This document shows, piece after piece, positions 30,437 through 42,773 of a DNA stretch of 64,000 bases; positions within the stretch are counted from its first letter, which is position 1, and each line of letters opens with the position of its first letter. The notes below the pieces were generated by a model. It was not told where the DNA came from and ran no database searches. It saw only the letters and a program-made list of their open reading frames with translations. The position numbers and the translations under genes were made by a program. The stretch comes from Lichina pygmaea (taxonomy: Eukaryota > Ascomycota > Lichinomycetes > Lichinales > Lichinaceae), in contig OY730170.1 in NCBI GenBank assembly GCA_963422465.1, positions 4,068,379-4,132,378 of the forward strand, given 5' to 3'.

Positions 30437-32560
30437 TTAAGCAGGACCAGCACCAGCACCAGCACCAGGATCAGGGCCAGGATCAGGACCCTGAGCAGCA
30501 GCGGCAGTAGTAGAGGCAGCGGCATCCTGAGAAGCAGGCTTAGGCATCGTCGCCTGATTCTTCCTGCGAATCTCCTCTTCCGTCTTCCTCGCTTCTTCTT
30601 CGTGCATCTCGTCGTCATCAGCATCATTAGCAGCGGCTTTACTACCATCATTCGGATTTTGCTGCTGACGCCGCCGCGCTTCCTCCTCTTCCTCTCGGTC
30701 GAGTTCTCCCAACGTTTCTTCCTGCCGACGCACCTCTTCCTCATCGACGTCGGCGGAGGCGCGGTCGAGGAAGACGTTGTCCCTCAGCATGCGGCCGACG
30801 GCGTAGCGATACCGCAGGTGTCCGCTGACCGAGGCGCTGACGTCGATGTTCTCGACCCCCGGCACGCCTTCGATCTTCTGCAGCCCGGCCACACCGAGCT
30901 GGATGCTGCTCGTTCGGTACAGGAACCCGAGGATGTAGTCGTTCTCGGAGTACCCGTTGATCAGGCGGCCCGCGACGACGGATCGCAGCATGGCCCAGTC
31001 TGTCGAGTCGGACGGCGTCGGCGTGCCGAGCAGCACCGCGTTCTCGATCAGCCCGAACGCTCGCCGCTCTGCGAGCGAGAGCAGACACGAGTAGATGACG
31101 CGCGCCCCCAGCGAGTAGCCGATCAGCGTGACGGGCCGCTCGCCCTGAGCGCGGTTGATCAGCGCGTCGGCGAGGACCTTGCCGGCCTTGTCGCTGCGGA
31201 CCTTGGCGATGCTGAACGGATTGTCGACGAGCCGGCCGACCTTGAGGAGTCCGAGAGGCCATAGGGCCGCCGACAGGCTGGCGAAGATCGTGTGCTTGAT
31301 GATCTCGCTCATTGCGTAGTTCCACGCCGCGGTCTTGACCATGCTCGTCAGCGCGTTGCCGAGACCGAGCAAGGCCTCGAGCTCGTAGCGCAGGGCGAAG
31401 ACCTCGGCGGATCCGTGGCCCAGCACCCGCCACGGCCGAACCGCGTCGTCTTGCTCCGTCAACCAGCCGCTGATGCCGATCATGACGCGAAGTCGTCGGT
31501 CTTCGGGCGAGGCTTCGCGCGGGTCGTCCCATCCTTTTCTGCGCTCGTGCACGGGCAAGAAGGCAAAGTCCTCGACCTCACGCGCGTACCGGTCGACCAT
31601 CTGGCCCGTCATACGGCCGCCGTAGGCGCCGAACAAGCCACCGACGATCACGCTGCTGCCGGCCAGCGTTCCCAGGTATCCTGCAGCAGCCGTGGCCCCA
31701 AGCCCGAGCCCACCCATGACGCCGCCAATGCCAGCAGCAACGAGGGGAGCGGCGAGGCCGCCGGTGACGCCGACGAGGGCCGCCCCGGCAACCGAGGCCA
31801 AGCCGACTTTCCATCGCCTCGACCCTTTGTTTTCCTCGGCTCGGCCCTTGGCCGCCTCGTCGCCGGACATCTCCTTTGCGGCCTCCAGCAGCCCATAAGC
31901 CACTTTCTTCTCGTCCTCCTCGAGCACACCGAGGTTCAGGTTGAGCGAGTTCGTCAAGTACATCATCAGCACGCGCGAATACGCCGTGTAGTGCTCCAGC
32001 GAGAGCACGAGAAGAAGAACCGAGTGTAGTATAAACCTCCTCTTGCCTTCGTCGGTTGCAGCCAACGCTGTATGAATTTGACGATAGTGGGGCCGCGCCG
32101 ACTCGCCCGCCAGCGAACCGCCATCAGGGTCCTCTGGGCCAGGCTGTCCTCCGTCCGAGTGACTCTCGAGCCCTTGAAGGTGGACTGCTTCTCCCAGGCG
32201 AGTGTTGACGGCATGTCGCCAGTCGTCGAAGAATGCTAGTAATGCAGACTCGAGCTCTTTAAGCTCCGAAGCGGGACGTTCTTTTTCAATCCCCTCGGCC
32301 GATGCGGTCGATGCTTTCGGCTGATCAGACGTGGATCCGCTCGAGTCGCCCAGAGAACCATGTCCTGCGCTTCCGGAAACATGACCGATCTGAGAAGATC
32401 TGAAATTGCTTTCGATTGAAGTCCGCATAGAGCCGATGGCCCTTGCGACGAGGTGCACCAGTTCGGTCCGTTCAGCTTCACTCAACAATGTCGTAAGATC
32501 TTCCTCTTTTTTCTGCTCATGATGCTGCCCGTGCGAGCCGAAGACGTTCAGCTTCTCCAT
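30437..32560 (-). CDS. TMCO4/Mil1-like membrane hydrolase (DUF726 family)
   Basis: This 707-residue protein belongs to the DUF726 family (human TMCO4, yeast Mil1), membrane-associated alpha/beta-hydrolase-like proteins of uncertain substrate. A mid-protein glycine/alanine-rich hydrophobic stretch (about residues 270-340, GVTGGLAAPLVAAGIGGVMGG and onward) provides the membrane segments. The hydrolase region follows with the nucleophile motif GYSLGARV at about 490 and VLLGTP downstream. The C-terminus is low complexity, rich in E/R, Q and PDPGAGAG units. The start is ATG 32560; upstream in-frame sequence has only a non-ATG codon. The coding region appears uninterrupted. The neighbouring GatC-type gene is in the same orientation, 246 bp upstream. 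GC content is high and there are long spurious antisense frames. Confidence 0.88.
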   Translation of the reverse strand: MEKLNVFGSHGQHHEQKKEEDLTTLLSEAERTELVHLVARAIGSMRTSIESNFRSSQIGHVSGSAGHGSLGDSSGSTSDQPKASTASAEGIEKERPASELKELESALLAFFDDWRHAVNTRLGEAVHLQGLESHSDGGQPGPEDPDGGSLAGESARPHYRQIHTALAATDEGKRRFILHSVLLLVLSLEHYTAYSRVLMMYLTNSLNLNLGVLEEDEKKVAYGLLEAAKEMSGDEAAKGRAEENKGSRRWKVGLASVAGAALVGVTGGLAAPLVAAGIGGVMGGLGLGATAAAGYLGTLAGSSVIVGGLFGAYGGRMTGQMVDRYAREVEDFAFLPVHERRKGWDDPREASPEDRRLRVMIGISGWLTEQDDAVRPWRVLGHGSAEVFALRYELEALLGLGNALTSMVKTAAWNYAMSEIIKHTIFASLSAALWPLGLLKVGRLVDNPFSIAKVRSDKAGKVLADALINRAQGERPVTLIGYSLGARVIYSCLLSLAERRAFGLIENAVLLGTPTPSDSTDWAMLRSVVAGRLINGYSENDYILGFLYRTSSIQLGVAGLQKIEGVPGVENIDVSASVSGHLRYRYAVGRMLRDNVFLDRASADVDEEEVRRQEETLGELDREEEEEARRRQQQNPNDGSKAAANDADDDEMHEEEARKTEEEIRRKNQATMPKPASQDAAASTTAAAAQGPDPGPDPGAGAGAGPA

Positions 32561-32806
32561 GTCTGGTCGATGACACTCGTGAGGATGTAGCAATGGTTGA
32601 CGAGCCCCGCCCCCGCCCTAGAGAAAGTCTCGTTCGGGTGTCGGGTTTGAACCAGGTCGATGACGTCTGCAGAGCCGCCAACGCCCTTGGGCTTGGGGCT
32701 TCGTATCAGCCCGACCGTGACATGGCGTGCATGGAAACCTCCTAAGCGTCAACATGAAGAGCGCGAGTCACACCATCATGGCCTTGAGAGGCTAAATTGA
32801 TCATTT

Positions 32807-33394
32807 TCAATTCTTGTTCGAGTCCTCGACCTCGACAACGAAATACCGACCGACAGTCCTTGACGCGTGGCCCAATGCATCCCAGCTCTCGGCCTGGTTT
32901 GCCTCTACAATGGCATCTTTCTTTCTCCGAATCCTTCTGTTCCACCCACGAATCTCCTCTTTCTCGAGAGACGGTCGGACGGTCTCGAGAGTGATCTCAC
33001 TCTCCCTGTAAGCCTCGGGCGTCTCGTCTCGAATGCTTCGTAGTGGCTCAACACCGGCTGTGTCTACGCTCTGGACCTCGCGTACGAAATGCAACTGCGC
33101 CGACAGCGTCGACATGATCTTTTCCTCGTCGTCCGCTGTTGCCGGCGGTGGCAAAGCCGAAAGCCGAAAGAGGTGACGAAGTTGATCAGAGGTTATGTCA
33201 GCATTCTCGCCGGTCGCTGAGGTTGACGGTAGCAGCGAGCGCACCGACCAAGACGGCTGTTGCAAGATAGTGGATTGTTGGGGTTCTTCTGGAGCTTGTT
33301 TGTGCTGCCATCGTCGCGAGAGCAGCTGTTGTGGCTGGGACCTCGACTGTCTCCATCGTCTCCCAGCGCGAATCCTCGTAAGACAGCGGTCCAT
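32807..33394 (-). CDS. Mitochondrial GatC-type subunit of glutamyl-tRNA(Gln) amidotransferase
   Basis: A protein of 195 residues has an arginine-rich, acid-poor N-terminus (RIRAGRRWRQSRSQPQQLLSRRW), a probable mitochondrial presequence. The GatC-like segment is at about 85-150: ITSDQLRHLFRLSALPPP, LSAQLHFVREVQSVDT and VEPLRSIRDET. The complex converts Glu-tRNA(Gln) to Gln-tRNA(Gln) in mitochondria. A charged C-terminal tail follows, as in fungal members (Gta1-like). The start is ATG 33394; the frame four codons upstream has only TTG. It is divergent from SEC17 across a spacer with a large palindrome. Confidence 0.85.
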   Translation of the reverse strand: MDRCLTRIRAGRRWRQSRSQPQQLLSRRWQHKQAPEEPQQSTILQQPSWSVRSLLPSTSATGENADITSDQLRHLFRLSALPPPATADDEEKIMSTLSAQLHFVREVQSVDTAGVEPLRSIRDETPEAYRESEITLETVRPSLEKEEIRGWNRRIRRKKDAIVEANQAESWDALGHASRTVGRYFVVEVEDSNKN

Positions 33395-33867
33395 TCCAGC
33401 GGTCAATACACGTGCAGTTCAGGCCCGATGGCGTCTTGAAGCTCTTCGCGGACGAGTACGAATGTAAGTTTCTTGGATGGAAATTTCTGGAAGCCGCGCA
33501 AAAGAGGATGCCGTTAGACTCAACTTCGGACCGGGGCGCGCCAAGCTACAGTATACTCGTAAAGGTCTGGATTTAGGCTATGCAGCTCTAGACACAAGGC
33601 TCTGTGGGGGGCATCGAGCCTATATATAGGCTTATTGCCCCCTTGGCGTTTTAGGGGCAACGCTTGCTACAGTACGGTGAGCCCCTACCCGTAGATGCGT
33701 CGTGTCCGTCATCTGGTCTCATAACGACGTCCCTTCAGTGTCTCTCTCTAGGCTTCCTTAATCAACGTCTCCTCAGCAAGCATTTTCGGCAGACGCTTGT
33801 ACTCTGTTACTACCAACAGAATATATAGGCCAACACAGATACTAGTACTCTGCAGCTTTCTGGAAAG
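33395..33867. promoter_or_regulatory. Divergent spacer of the GatC-type gene and SEC17 with an 18-bp-arm palindrome
   Basis: The 473-bp spacer contains an imperfect palindrome at 33607-33642 centred on a perfect 16-bp palindrome AGCCTATATATAGGCT (33617-33632), flanked by GGGGGCA / TGCCCCC. TATATATA sits at the dyad, so a TATA box is available in both directions. A second partial copy of the TTGGCG..GGGGCAA motif follows at about 33643-33662. That it serves both promoters is inference. Confidence 0.55.
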
Positions 33868-35038
33868 ATGTCTCAAGACCCTCAAGCACTCCTTCAAAAG
33901 GTACTCGACCCCGCTACCCCACGTTCGTCATGACCCTGTCTTCAGCGTCCGGCTTACGGATGGTGTTCATCTAGGCCGACAAAGCCGCTCAAGGTGCGGC
34001 GGGCGGGTTCAGTCTCTTTGGAGGCCGGCAGGAAAAGTACGAAGGTGCCGCTGATCTGTATATGCAGGCGGCCAATGCATTCCGTATGCAGAAGCAGGGT
34101 GAGTAGGCTCTGCCGCTGTTATTGCAGCCTTGATGATTCGATGCCGATTGACGCTCATGGCTTTGCTGTTTCTAGGCAAGGAGGCAGGTCTGGCGTTCGA
34201 GCGCGCCGCAGCCATCCAGAACAAGAACCTGAACGAGCCCGATGACGCGGCCAACACGCTCGTCGAGGCGTTCAAAGCATATCGAAAAACAGACCCACAG
34301 GACGCCGCGCGGGTTCTGGAGCAGGCCATCCAGCACTACACCCTGAAAGGAAACTTCCGAAGGGCGGCGACCTACAAGCAGAACCTCGCGGAGCTCTACG
34401 AGGTCGAGTTGAGCGACCATAAAAAAGCGATTGACGCATACGAGACAGCAGGCAGCTGGTTTGAGGGCGACAACGCGGAAGCGTGAGTTGCTTCAATCCG
34501 AAGGCGTGATGACGTATCTCGAACAGCGCCTGCGCTGTACGTTGCTGACCTACCTTACACAGGCTGGCAAACAAACTCTACTTGAAGGTGGCCGACATCG
34601 CAGCGCTAGAGCAAGACTACTACAAAGCCATCGAGAACTATGAGAAGGTGGCCCGATCATCCGTGTCGAACAACCTCATGAAATGGTCGGTGAAGGACTA
34701 CTTCCTGAAGGCCGGCATATCTCTACTTGCGAACAATGTAGGATCCAGCCCGTCCGATCTCTCGTCCGAGGTGCCGCGACGCTGACGGGCCTTCAAAGGA
34801 TATGGTCGCCACCCGACACGCTCTCGAGACTTATCGGGAGCTCGATCCGGGCTTCGCCTCGACCAGAGAACATCAGTTGCTGGTCGACCTGGCCGATGCC
34901 GTTGAGCAAGGCGACAGCGAGCTGTTCGCCGACAAACTTTTCGAGTTTGATCGCATGAGCAAGCTGGACAAGTGGAAGACGACCATCCTGCTGCGGGTCA
35001 AGAACGCCATTGAGGAGAAGGGTGACGACTTTTCATGA
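33868..35038 (+). CDS. SEC17: Sec17 / alpha-SNAP (4 introns)
   Basis: Sec17 recruits the AAA ATPase Sec18/NSF to SNARE complexes for disassembly after membrane fusion. Exons are 33868-33900, 33975-34098, 34176-34482, 34563-34737 and 34799-35038, with introns of 61-80 bp and GT..AG borders. The spliced protein is 292 residues, the same length as yeast Sec17. It shows the family's tetratricopeptide-like helices: FGGRQEKYEGAADLYMQAAN, GLAFERAAAIQ, LYEVELSDHKKAIDAYETAG and ALEQDYYKAIENYEKVA. The C-terminus has the conserved LDKWKTTILLRVKNAI needed to stimulate Sec18. No anomalies. Confidence 0.95.
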
Positions 35039-36221
35039 TCGCTTTTCACCAGTCATCTTCTTCAGTCGGTGGAATAGGGGACTTGCAGGGAATTGGTTTC
35101 AGTTTTGCTGGTCTTCCTGATACGCACATCTTTATGCTACGAGGGCCCTTTTCATATCCCATCGCGGCTCAGAACAGTGACACCAAAGCTCGATTGCCCC
35201 CTGATGAAGGCTCGGTATTCCCTAAGCATCTCCTGTTGAGAATTGGCGTTCGCACCAAAGCAGTTGGCCCGACAAAGGTGTGATCCATCGATGCAGCCTG
35301 GCTGCAATCATCGTCAGCTGGCCTACCTCAAAGCCGTCGTCCTGATGTCTAACGTGATAGCATGGCCCGACGAAACTACTATCAGCAGCTATAAGGATAT
35401 ATAGATAGTTCCGCAAACACGTCTATCGATTCGAACTCTCAGCATTCCCAGAACCGAATCTCCAGTACAGTATCTCTTGGACGAGATGAATGCCCAGATG
35501 AGGCCAGATCATGCCAAACCCGGAACGGCTTACGTAACGACGAGTTCTGTCAAGAAGTGATGCCAGATGGGCGCTGGCTCTGGCTGTGGTCGTCGGTAAT
35601 TGGCACTTTGGCTGGAGATTGCGGCTGCTCTTTCGACTGGTCTTGTCGATCCGAGGCTGTTGTACCAGAGTCGGTCTTGGTGCGTCTGGTGAACTCTGTG
35701 AATATACTATGTCTTACACGTCGCTGCTTCGAATCGAACATACTGCGCCTGAAGCAGCTCTTTTCGTCGGTATTGTAACGGTGCGCCAAACGCATACAAG
35801 CCTGATGCGAACAGTCAGGCTCAAGCTCCAAGGGAGTTACTTGTCGTACTTGTGTCGGAGAGACACACCGCCTATGATCCCTGCCGTCGTTGCCAACGCG
35901 ACACTCATAAACCGACCCATCTCTCGATTTTGGCTGTTAGTCGTCCATTGCTGGACGTCTCCGAAGCATCGTACCTCGTACTCGTACGTAGTACTGAGAG
36001 CGGTGATGGTTACATAAGGTTACTTTAGTCAGCGCGAGTGACGATCACGTGCCATCGTAAACTTCACGCGATGCGGCTAACCGCGGCATTACGTGATGCA
36101 ACGATCGTGACAGGCGCGTTCTCATGAGGAGCGCTAGCACTTTGATGTTGCAAGGCATGACACTGACCCTATCCAATGGTGGTTCCATACTGATCCGATG
36201 TCGCTGTCAGGCCCGTGCCAC
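35039..36221. other. Spacer between SEC17 and MMS22
   Basis: I see no supportable gene in these 1.18 kb. ORFs of up to 143 codons occur on both strands but overlap one another and lack recognisable domains. A GTAC-rich patch (CTCGTACTCGTACGTAGTAC) lies near 35975-35995. The last 200 bp are rich in CACGTG- and GCGATGCG-like motifs and should hold the MMS22 promoter. Confidence 0.5.
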
Positions 36222-39200
36222 ATGGCGCATTGGAGGACCAGAGGATTCGTGCAAGACTCGGAAGATAGTGAAGATGAAGACGAAGGCGACGATGACGACA
36301 ACGGAGCACACAACAACCCCACCATCAAGGCCCGTGAAGATGTCCTTTGCCCTCCAGTCGAGCAGGAGCAGGAGCAGGAGCAAGAGCGGATGTTTTTTCG
36401 CATCGACGACTTTACAGATCGATCAAGCCCGGCTCGGATATCCCACAAGTGCACGGCGTTTCCGACGCCAGCCTCCAGACCGAGTGCCGAATTGGCGAAA
36501 GAGCCGGACGGCTCCATTGCCAACCCTATCGAGCGGAGCCTCGGACCGGATGTCCTGTCGCCAACTGAGAAGATCTGGTCAAGTCAGGGAGAAGAAAGCG
36601 AACTGCAACAGCAAGCGGCTCCAGACTGCTCCGCTGGACGTGGAAACCCAACAACGAACTTGTGCGCAAATGCAGGACTACTGTCCCTCCCAAGATCATC
36701 GCCTCCACCAAACGATGAGGATCACGCAGAGATCTCAGCACCTCTACCGCCGCCCTCGAGTCCCATCCTGGAAGTCGGTGAGCAGTACAACATGGCACCG
36801 AGCGTCGGAGAGCAGGCTGAGATGGCCTCGAGCATCGGTCCCATTACCAGGAGCCTGCGGAAGAGAAATCCTATCCAGCTCCATCCGTATCTATTAGAAG
36901 GAGAACGTTATCGTCAAAGCTTAAAGGCACGGGGTCTCAAGCCACTTAGAATCAACGGCGGCGTCCAACCGCTAGGGGACACCTCCCGGTCGCCTACAGC
37001 ATACGAAAGCGACGTCGAGCCATGGCAAGACAAACAGCCGCAAACGCGAAATGATGGCTCCAGAACCCTCCCGTCGTCGCCACCAACACTTGCCGGCGGC
37101 GGCGAAAATGCTTTCGCCTCATCTCCCGCACTTCTCAGGAGCAGCCAAGAAGAGTTTCCGGATGTAGATGTTCTGCTGCACGCAGACGCCACGAAGTTTG
37201 TGAGGGAGGGCTTCAAACGGCGAAAGGTGCCGTCGAGACGCTTGCAATCCCCACAGGCAACGCCCACTGGCGCCTCTCAGCCTCTTCGCCCTCTTTCGGG
37301 ACAAACAACAACGCTTCGACATGGGTCACCTGCAATTCAAAGCGAGCAAGCCACGGTTGAGTTACCGATATCGCCGCCTCCAACGTCCAGCAGAGAACTC
37401 AGCATGGGCGATTGCCCTGTGGACCCTTCACGTCGTTCGTCCCATGTCCGCAGTCCAGATACCCCGGACGGCGCTGCAGGCGGTCACGGTCGCCTGCCGC
37501 CACAGATCTTCGAGCTCTCTGACGACTCAGAGTCCGACACCGGACCGTTGTATTGGCAGTTACCATATTCCTCTACCAACCGCCGCAGACATACACGGCC
37601 ATCTTCCAAGGGCGACCCCAGCCGGTGGTGGGACCACGCCGAAGAGGCTGATGACGTTGAGGAAGATAACTGCATAGACGCAATGCTCCCACCACGCGGT
37701 CAGAGAAGAACGATTCTTGGACATCATGAGGATCATCAACGTCAGCAGAAAGTCACCGACTTTATCGGAACTGGCATCGACTCACCTCATGAACGCGGGT
37801 CTATTATCATGACTCCACAAACAGGGCGGCCTACCCTCAAAAGATCTGCTATCCGATCGAGGCGAAAAGCAAATGCGGCGCTCAAACCGAAGTCGACCCC
37901 GAGAACCCAGCTGGGCGTCATCGACGTAGTGAAGAATAATCTTCCAGGTCAGCGGGCACCGAGCTTCATCAGGCTCGCGCACAGGCGAGCCCGTGCCCGA
38001 AGAGATCGTGGCAGACATAGCCCGACTAAGAAACAATTCCAGCTGGCGACTCGTGAGGAGACCGAGGAGGTGCAGACGATATTGGAAGATTGGGCGGGTG
38101 GTCGCCTCTCGCCAGCAACGGAAAGCAGCGGAACATCGTCCGGAGCGGTTACGGAGCGTCGGCCACTAGCTAACGTCTCCACCAACGTACAAAGCAGTCC
38201 AGAGACCGAAGGAGAGCCACGGCCAAACTCGACGCCGCCTCCGCCAGGTGACCCAACACCGCGGGGCTCTTCCAAAAAATCTGCCTCGGGCCGCATGATA
38301 CCACGTGTTGGTATCTCAAAGATGGATGCGCCACAAAGAAACCCCCAATCGTCGACAAGGGCACTGAAGATACGTTCTCGGCCAGCCTCCTTCCTCTCTC
38401 CGTGGGAGACCATGGTATCTGCGGCACGTCCGGCTCAGCTAGAGTCAACCGTGACCAGATACCGTGACCGTACGCAGCAAATTCGGCCTGGCTTTCAGCT
38501 CAAACTTGCGGAGATTGACCGTCAGTACCAAATGCGCATCTTGGAGGATCCGAAGGCCGCAAAGGTGCAGCTCTCAAGATTTCTGTCCAGCGGACAGGCT
38601 CGGTCGCCCCTTAGAGCCCGGGATGGACGGCAAAGGGAACATCGTGCCGCGACGGAAGACGATCTTCCCAGACCGACGTCGCCTCCTCGACCAGCCCCGC
38701 GTCGGAAACCCCGCAAGCGTACGCCTCAACAGCTGGACATTCGGGCTAGGGAGTTCCGACAGCCTCCCATTGAAGCCTTGGCACCAGTGACGGACGCCAC
38801 AATCGACTCACCGGACAGGGAGGAGCAGGCAGTGGTACTAAAAGGACTAAGTCCGTTCGGCACCAGTTATCCGATATCATTCGGAATGGTTCCCCTCCAG
38901 CTCGGCACGTACTTTCATGAAAGCACCTTCATCGGCAGTGGCGTCTTTGCAAAGGCTGCACGAGCAGACTACTCTCTGAAGCACGCGCGAGCAGAGGGCC
39001 AGACCAGTATCACCGTTGGATCGACGCACTACCGATGGGGTGCTTGGAACGAAACAGTCTCGACCGAGTTAGGACGGCTCGTCATTTGGGCAAGCGACGT
39101 CATCATTCAAGCCCGGGCTAACGATGAAGGAGCCCTTTCAGCGACGAAAATAGAAGAGCTTCCATCTACGCTGTGGAGTCTGTCTCGATATTTTGCTGAT

Positions 39201-42200
39201 TCGCTGCTGTTCCTGGACGGTGTTGACCGAAAACCTTTCGTGCAACGATGCTGTCATCTTCTGCTCGAGTTGCTCGAGGCACTAGGTTCTATGCGCAGAC
39301 CGAGCTCGGCCGAGATTCGACAGCCCTCAAAGCCTCGCGCCCAGATATCGACGGTTCTCCTGGTCCTGACTTATCAGGTATATCGTATCGCGCAGGCAGA
39401 TGTCGAGCCGCTGAACATGACTGCCGTCGAGGGCCTCGTCAGATCAGCAGCCTTGCAATTGCTGTCTTGCATAGGACCTACCCAGCTGGAACGTGTCCGC
39501 TTCTTTCATCTCGGAAACCGCCAGCAAACGACGAGAGAGGCCGGCGTCAGAGACGAGTTTTTTCTCGTGGAGGCCATCGTGGTCGCTCGACACGTACTGG
39601 CTCGGCTCAACATCCCCCGCTCGTCGTTCTGGGATCTGGTGAACACCGAGTCGGGGTGGACCATAGTTGAGTCCGACACTGATGTGGCGGTTTTTGAGCG
39701 TCTATGGAGGGACCTCTTTACTCTGCTTCCTCTACACGAGTTCGACGAGGACGGCGTGCTAAGGGTAGGAAGACGCTTTCAGGTCGCTGAGGAGAACTGG
39801 TCGTTGGTTCGGAAGATGGTCAGTCGGGTTTTCAAGATCTATAGATCACATCCGGAGAGCCAGTCGCCAAGGTTCAACTCTTACTGCCGGGCCATCTTCG
39901 CCAGGTGCCATCATCTCCTTTTCGACTGGGGTTGGCACAAGTGTGAGAACATCATCGGCACGTTGTTCGACTTTCTCGCGCTCAACAACTTGGGTCATCT
40001 GAGGCACGAGGAGAGCCACGGATCGGCGCAATTTCTGGAGAGCCTTGACCGATCCCCAGATCTGCGCATCCACGCCCGGGACCGGTGCTTCCACACTTTC
40101 CTCAAGATTGCCGCCTCAGGCATAAAGAGGCTGTGTCAGGCGTATCCGGAGAGCAAGATTCGGAACATTGTTTTTCGCCTGATGCCAAACCATGGGCGTC
40201 AATACCCCAAGGGACAATTGGTGAGACCGGAAGAGCTTGATTCACTACGCAACCATCACGACCTCCTCTGCACTCTCTACTGGGCCTCGCCTCCCCCCTG
40301 TCGACCTTCGATCAGCATCATCCGTGATCTGGTGGATGCCGAGACGTCCCACGCGGATGCCTGTCGCGTCAACATCAGAGCTTGGCTCAATCTTGTTCGC
40401 TTCCAGCTGTCGACGGACGAGCCAGCCACAGCATTGACGGCGCTGAGCTCCTGGCACGGCACCCTCATATCGAAGCTGCTCACACAGCAGGGTGTTATCA
40501 GGACAGAAGCGGAAGCAAACCACGCCACTACACATACTGGCGTATCTGGGAGCTTGGCCTCAGAACTGTTCAAGCCCCGCGCGCGTGCCGATCAGCAAGC
40601 GCTCGAAGACGTCATCAGCTACGCGCTTTCGTCACTCACCAGCGCCATGGAGTGGTCTAGGTACGCTGAAACATCAATCACGTTGCTCGAGAAGCGTTCG
40701 ACCGTGGCCATTTTCAGTCTCTTTGAACTCAGGAAGAGGGGCGCAGACAGGCTAGTGGTCCAGAGCCTCCAGGTGGTTAAGGAGTTTGCCCGAAAAAACA
40801 TGGAGCTGTCAAAGGTTCAGGCGAGTCAGCGGAGCAGCGAAGAAAGCCAGGAGTACGGAGATTGGTCGGCGATCATGGAGGCCGCTGCGATGTCGCCCCT
40901 CAAGGACGCCGCCGAGCAGCTGGAGAAGGTCGTTAGCGAGGGTCTCGGCCGTCTGCTGTCAAACGCGTTTGGCGCAGACGAGCCGCCCGAGGACTCGGTG
41001 CTGCAGGAGACCGTCGACACATGGGCGCTAGGCTGCCAGCTGCTCGCCGATGCTTCGCTCAAGCAGTGGGACGACTTCATCGGGGAGTACAGTCGGCATT
41101 CTTGGACGACGCTCCGCAACACGGAGCAGACGCGGAAGTACACGGCCTACTTCATGGCGAAGGTGGTCGAGGCAGACGAGGCCAACTACCAGACACAGCG
41201 GCTTCTATTCCTGACGCACTGGGTGACTTCCCTCGTGGAGCGCGAGTCGATGCTCAAGTTCCAGCACACCTTCACGAACGCCGTGCTCAACGCGGATCCG
41301 TCCGAGCCGCTGCTCAAGAATCTGCCCTTCACATTCCAGGTGCGAGATGGTGCTTACTCGATCACCTTGCGAGAATTCTCTGAGCGACGACTGTCTCTCA
41401 TCTCGAGTGAGTGGCTCGTCGATGAACACGTTCCGGTCTACTGTTTCTGACATGGGGCTACAGGCGTCCTGACCAACATGCGAGAGTCTGTGGAAGAGTT
41501 TTCTGGCTCGCCAGATAACGGGGGCGTCGCGCGCCGCGAGGAGTATGCTCGCCTCCTGAAGCGGCTGATGACGGCGATGAAGAGCAACTACCAGGAGCTC
41601 CAACAGGGCAACGCAGTCTCTGGAGCCTACGTCGAGTTTGTCCAGGCCGTGGTTGGGTTTCTGCAACAGTATACGGTCGACATATGCCCGGTGGACCGCT
41701 TCTTCACCGACTCGGCCGCCTTTCCGCTCCCGGCAAGAGACCCGAGCTACGCCGTTGGGCGGCTCAAGAACTACGGCCTCAAGCTGCCGGCGCTGCCGAC
41801 GCACAAGCAGCTTGCCAGCTTCGTTCAGACCGTCTCGATGCGGGCCGCCGTGGACGGCCAGCAATCGCATCTCGTCGTCCAGCTCGGCGACGCGATGGTG
41901 TCCACGTTCGAGGACGGTAGCGAGGAGAGGCCGACGCTCCGCTCATTTCTGCTCCTCGCAGTCTTTCCCGCGTACATTGAGCAGGCCTTTACGACCGCCG
42001 CCGGCTGGCTCTTGGCGCGACCCGTCCTCGAGGCGAGCGCGCGGGTCTTTGACGAGCTTCTCCCGAGCTTGGACGCGACCAACGACGACAGCGTCGCGTC
42101 GGTGGTTCGCATCATGGACCACTTTCTGGATGTCTGCCGGCGGGCCGTGCAGCCGCTCTTCGAGGACCTTCGGCTCCTGCAGCAGGCGCACGTCCTGCAC

Positions 42201-42773
42201 GTCCTGGGCCTCGTCGTACTCACCGTCACGGCGACGCTCGTACCACTGGACTACATCCACCGCAGCTCAGGCAAAGCCGTGCACGCCCGTCGCTGCGCCG
42301 CGCATCTCGACAGCCGTCTCGCCATCCTCGGGTACGTTGTCGGCGTCGGCGACAGCCTCGTGAGCATCGACGTGCCGACCGAGACGCTACCGGCAGGGCC
42401 TCGACTCGACGACGAGCAGCCGTTCGGCAAGCTCCGTCGATTCTGCGGCCAGGAGCTGCACGAGGCCCTGACCAAGAACTGGACCAGGCGCGACGGCACC
42501 TACTACTTTGTGCAGGGCAACACACGCAAGCAAGTTAGCGTCGGCGGCCCGGCCACGCTGGACCAAGAGCGCGCCGCCGTCTCGGTCGCGATCGAACGCT
42601 TCCACGCGCTGTTCCGCACCTTGCCAGGCCTGGCTTCTCTGCTCGACGAGCACGACGACGGCCACGATGCCGCCTACGCTGGTCGGCGCAGGAGAATGGC
42701 TTCGCGGGCGCGGGCGCGGCCGGGGCCGGCGAGAACGGTGGCGGAGTGGGGGGACTCTTTTCTGGCTCGCTGA
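36222..42773 (+). CDS. mus7: Mms22/Mus7 replication-repair scaffold (1 intron)
   Basis: Mms22/Mus7 acts at damaged or stalled replication forks; in budding yeast it is the substrate adaptor of the Rtt101 ubiquitin ligase. Two exons, 36222-41406 and 41464-42773, splice across a 57-bp intron into 2,164 residues, within the usual large size of the family. The start MAHWRTRGFVQDSEDSEDE matches the conserved N-terminus, so the ATG 24 bases upstream was not used. The N-terminal 870 or so residues are acidic, serine-rich and mostly disordered, with short conserved islands (RNPIQLHPYLLEGERYRQSLKARGLKP; SFIRLAHRRARARRDRGRHSP). The conserved Mus7 region begins near residue 875 (LSPFGTSYPISF, FHESTFIGSG) and continues to the C-terminus. 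The tail past LASLLDEHDD is arginine-rich and variable. Confidence 0.93.

Noticed and set aside
31292-32029. Plus-strand 245-codon ORF and several arginine-rich minus-strand frames at 30741-31532
   Set aside because: They are shadows in the GC-rich TMCO4-like gene. The composition is that of off-frame translation and there is no domain.
35557-36017. Short ORFs between SEC17 and MMS22
   Set aside because: They overlap on both strands, have no domain and sit in promoter-like DNA.
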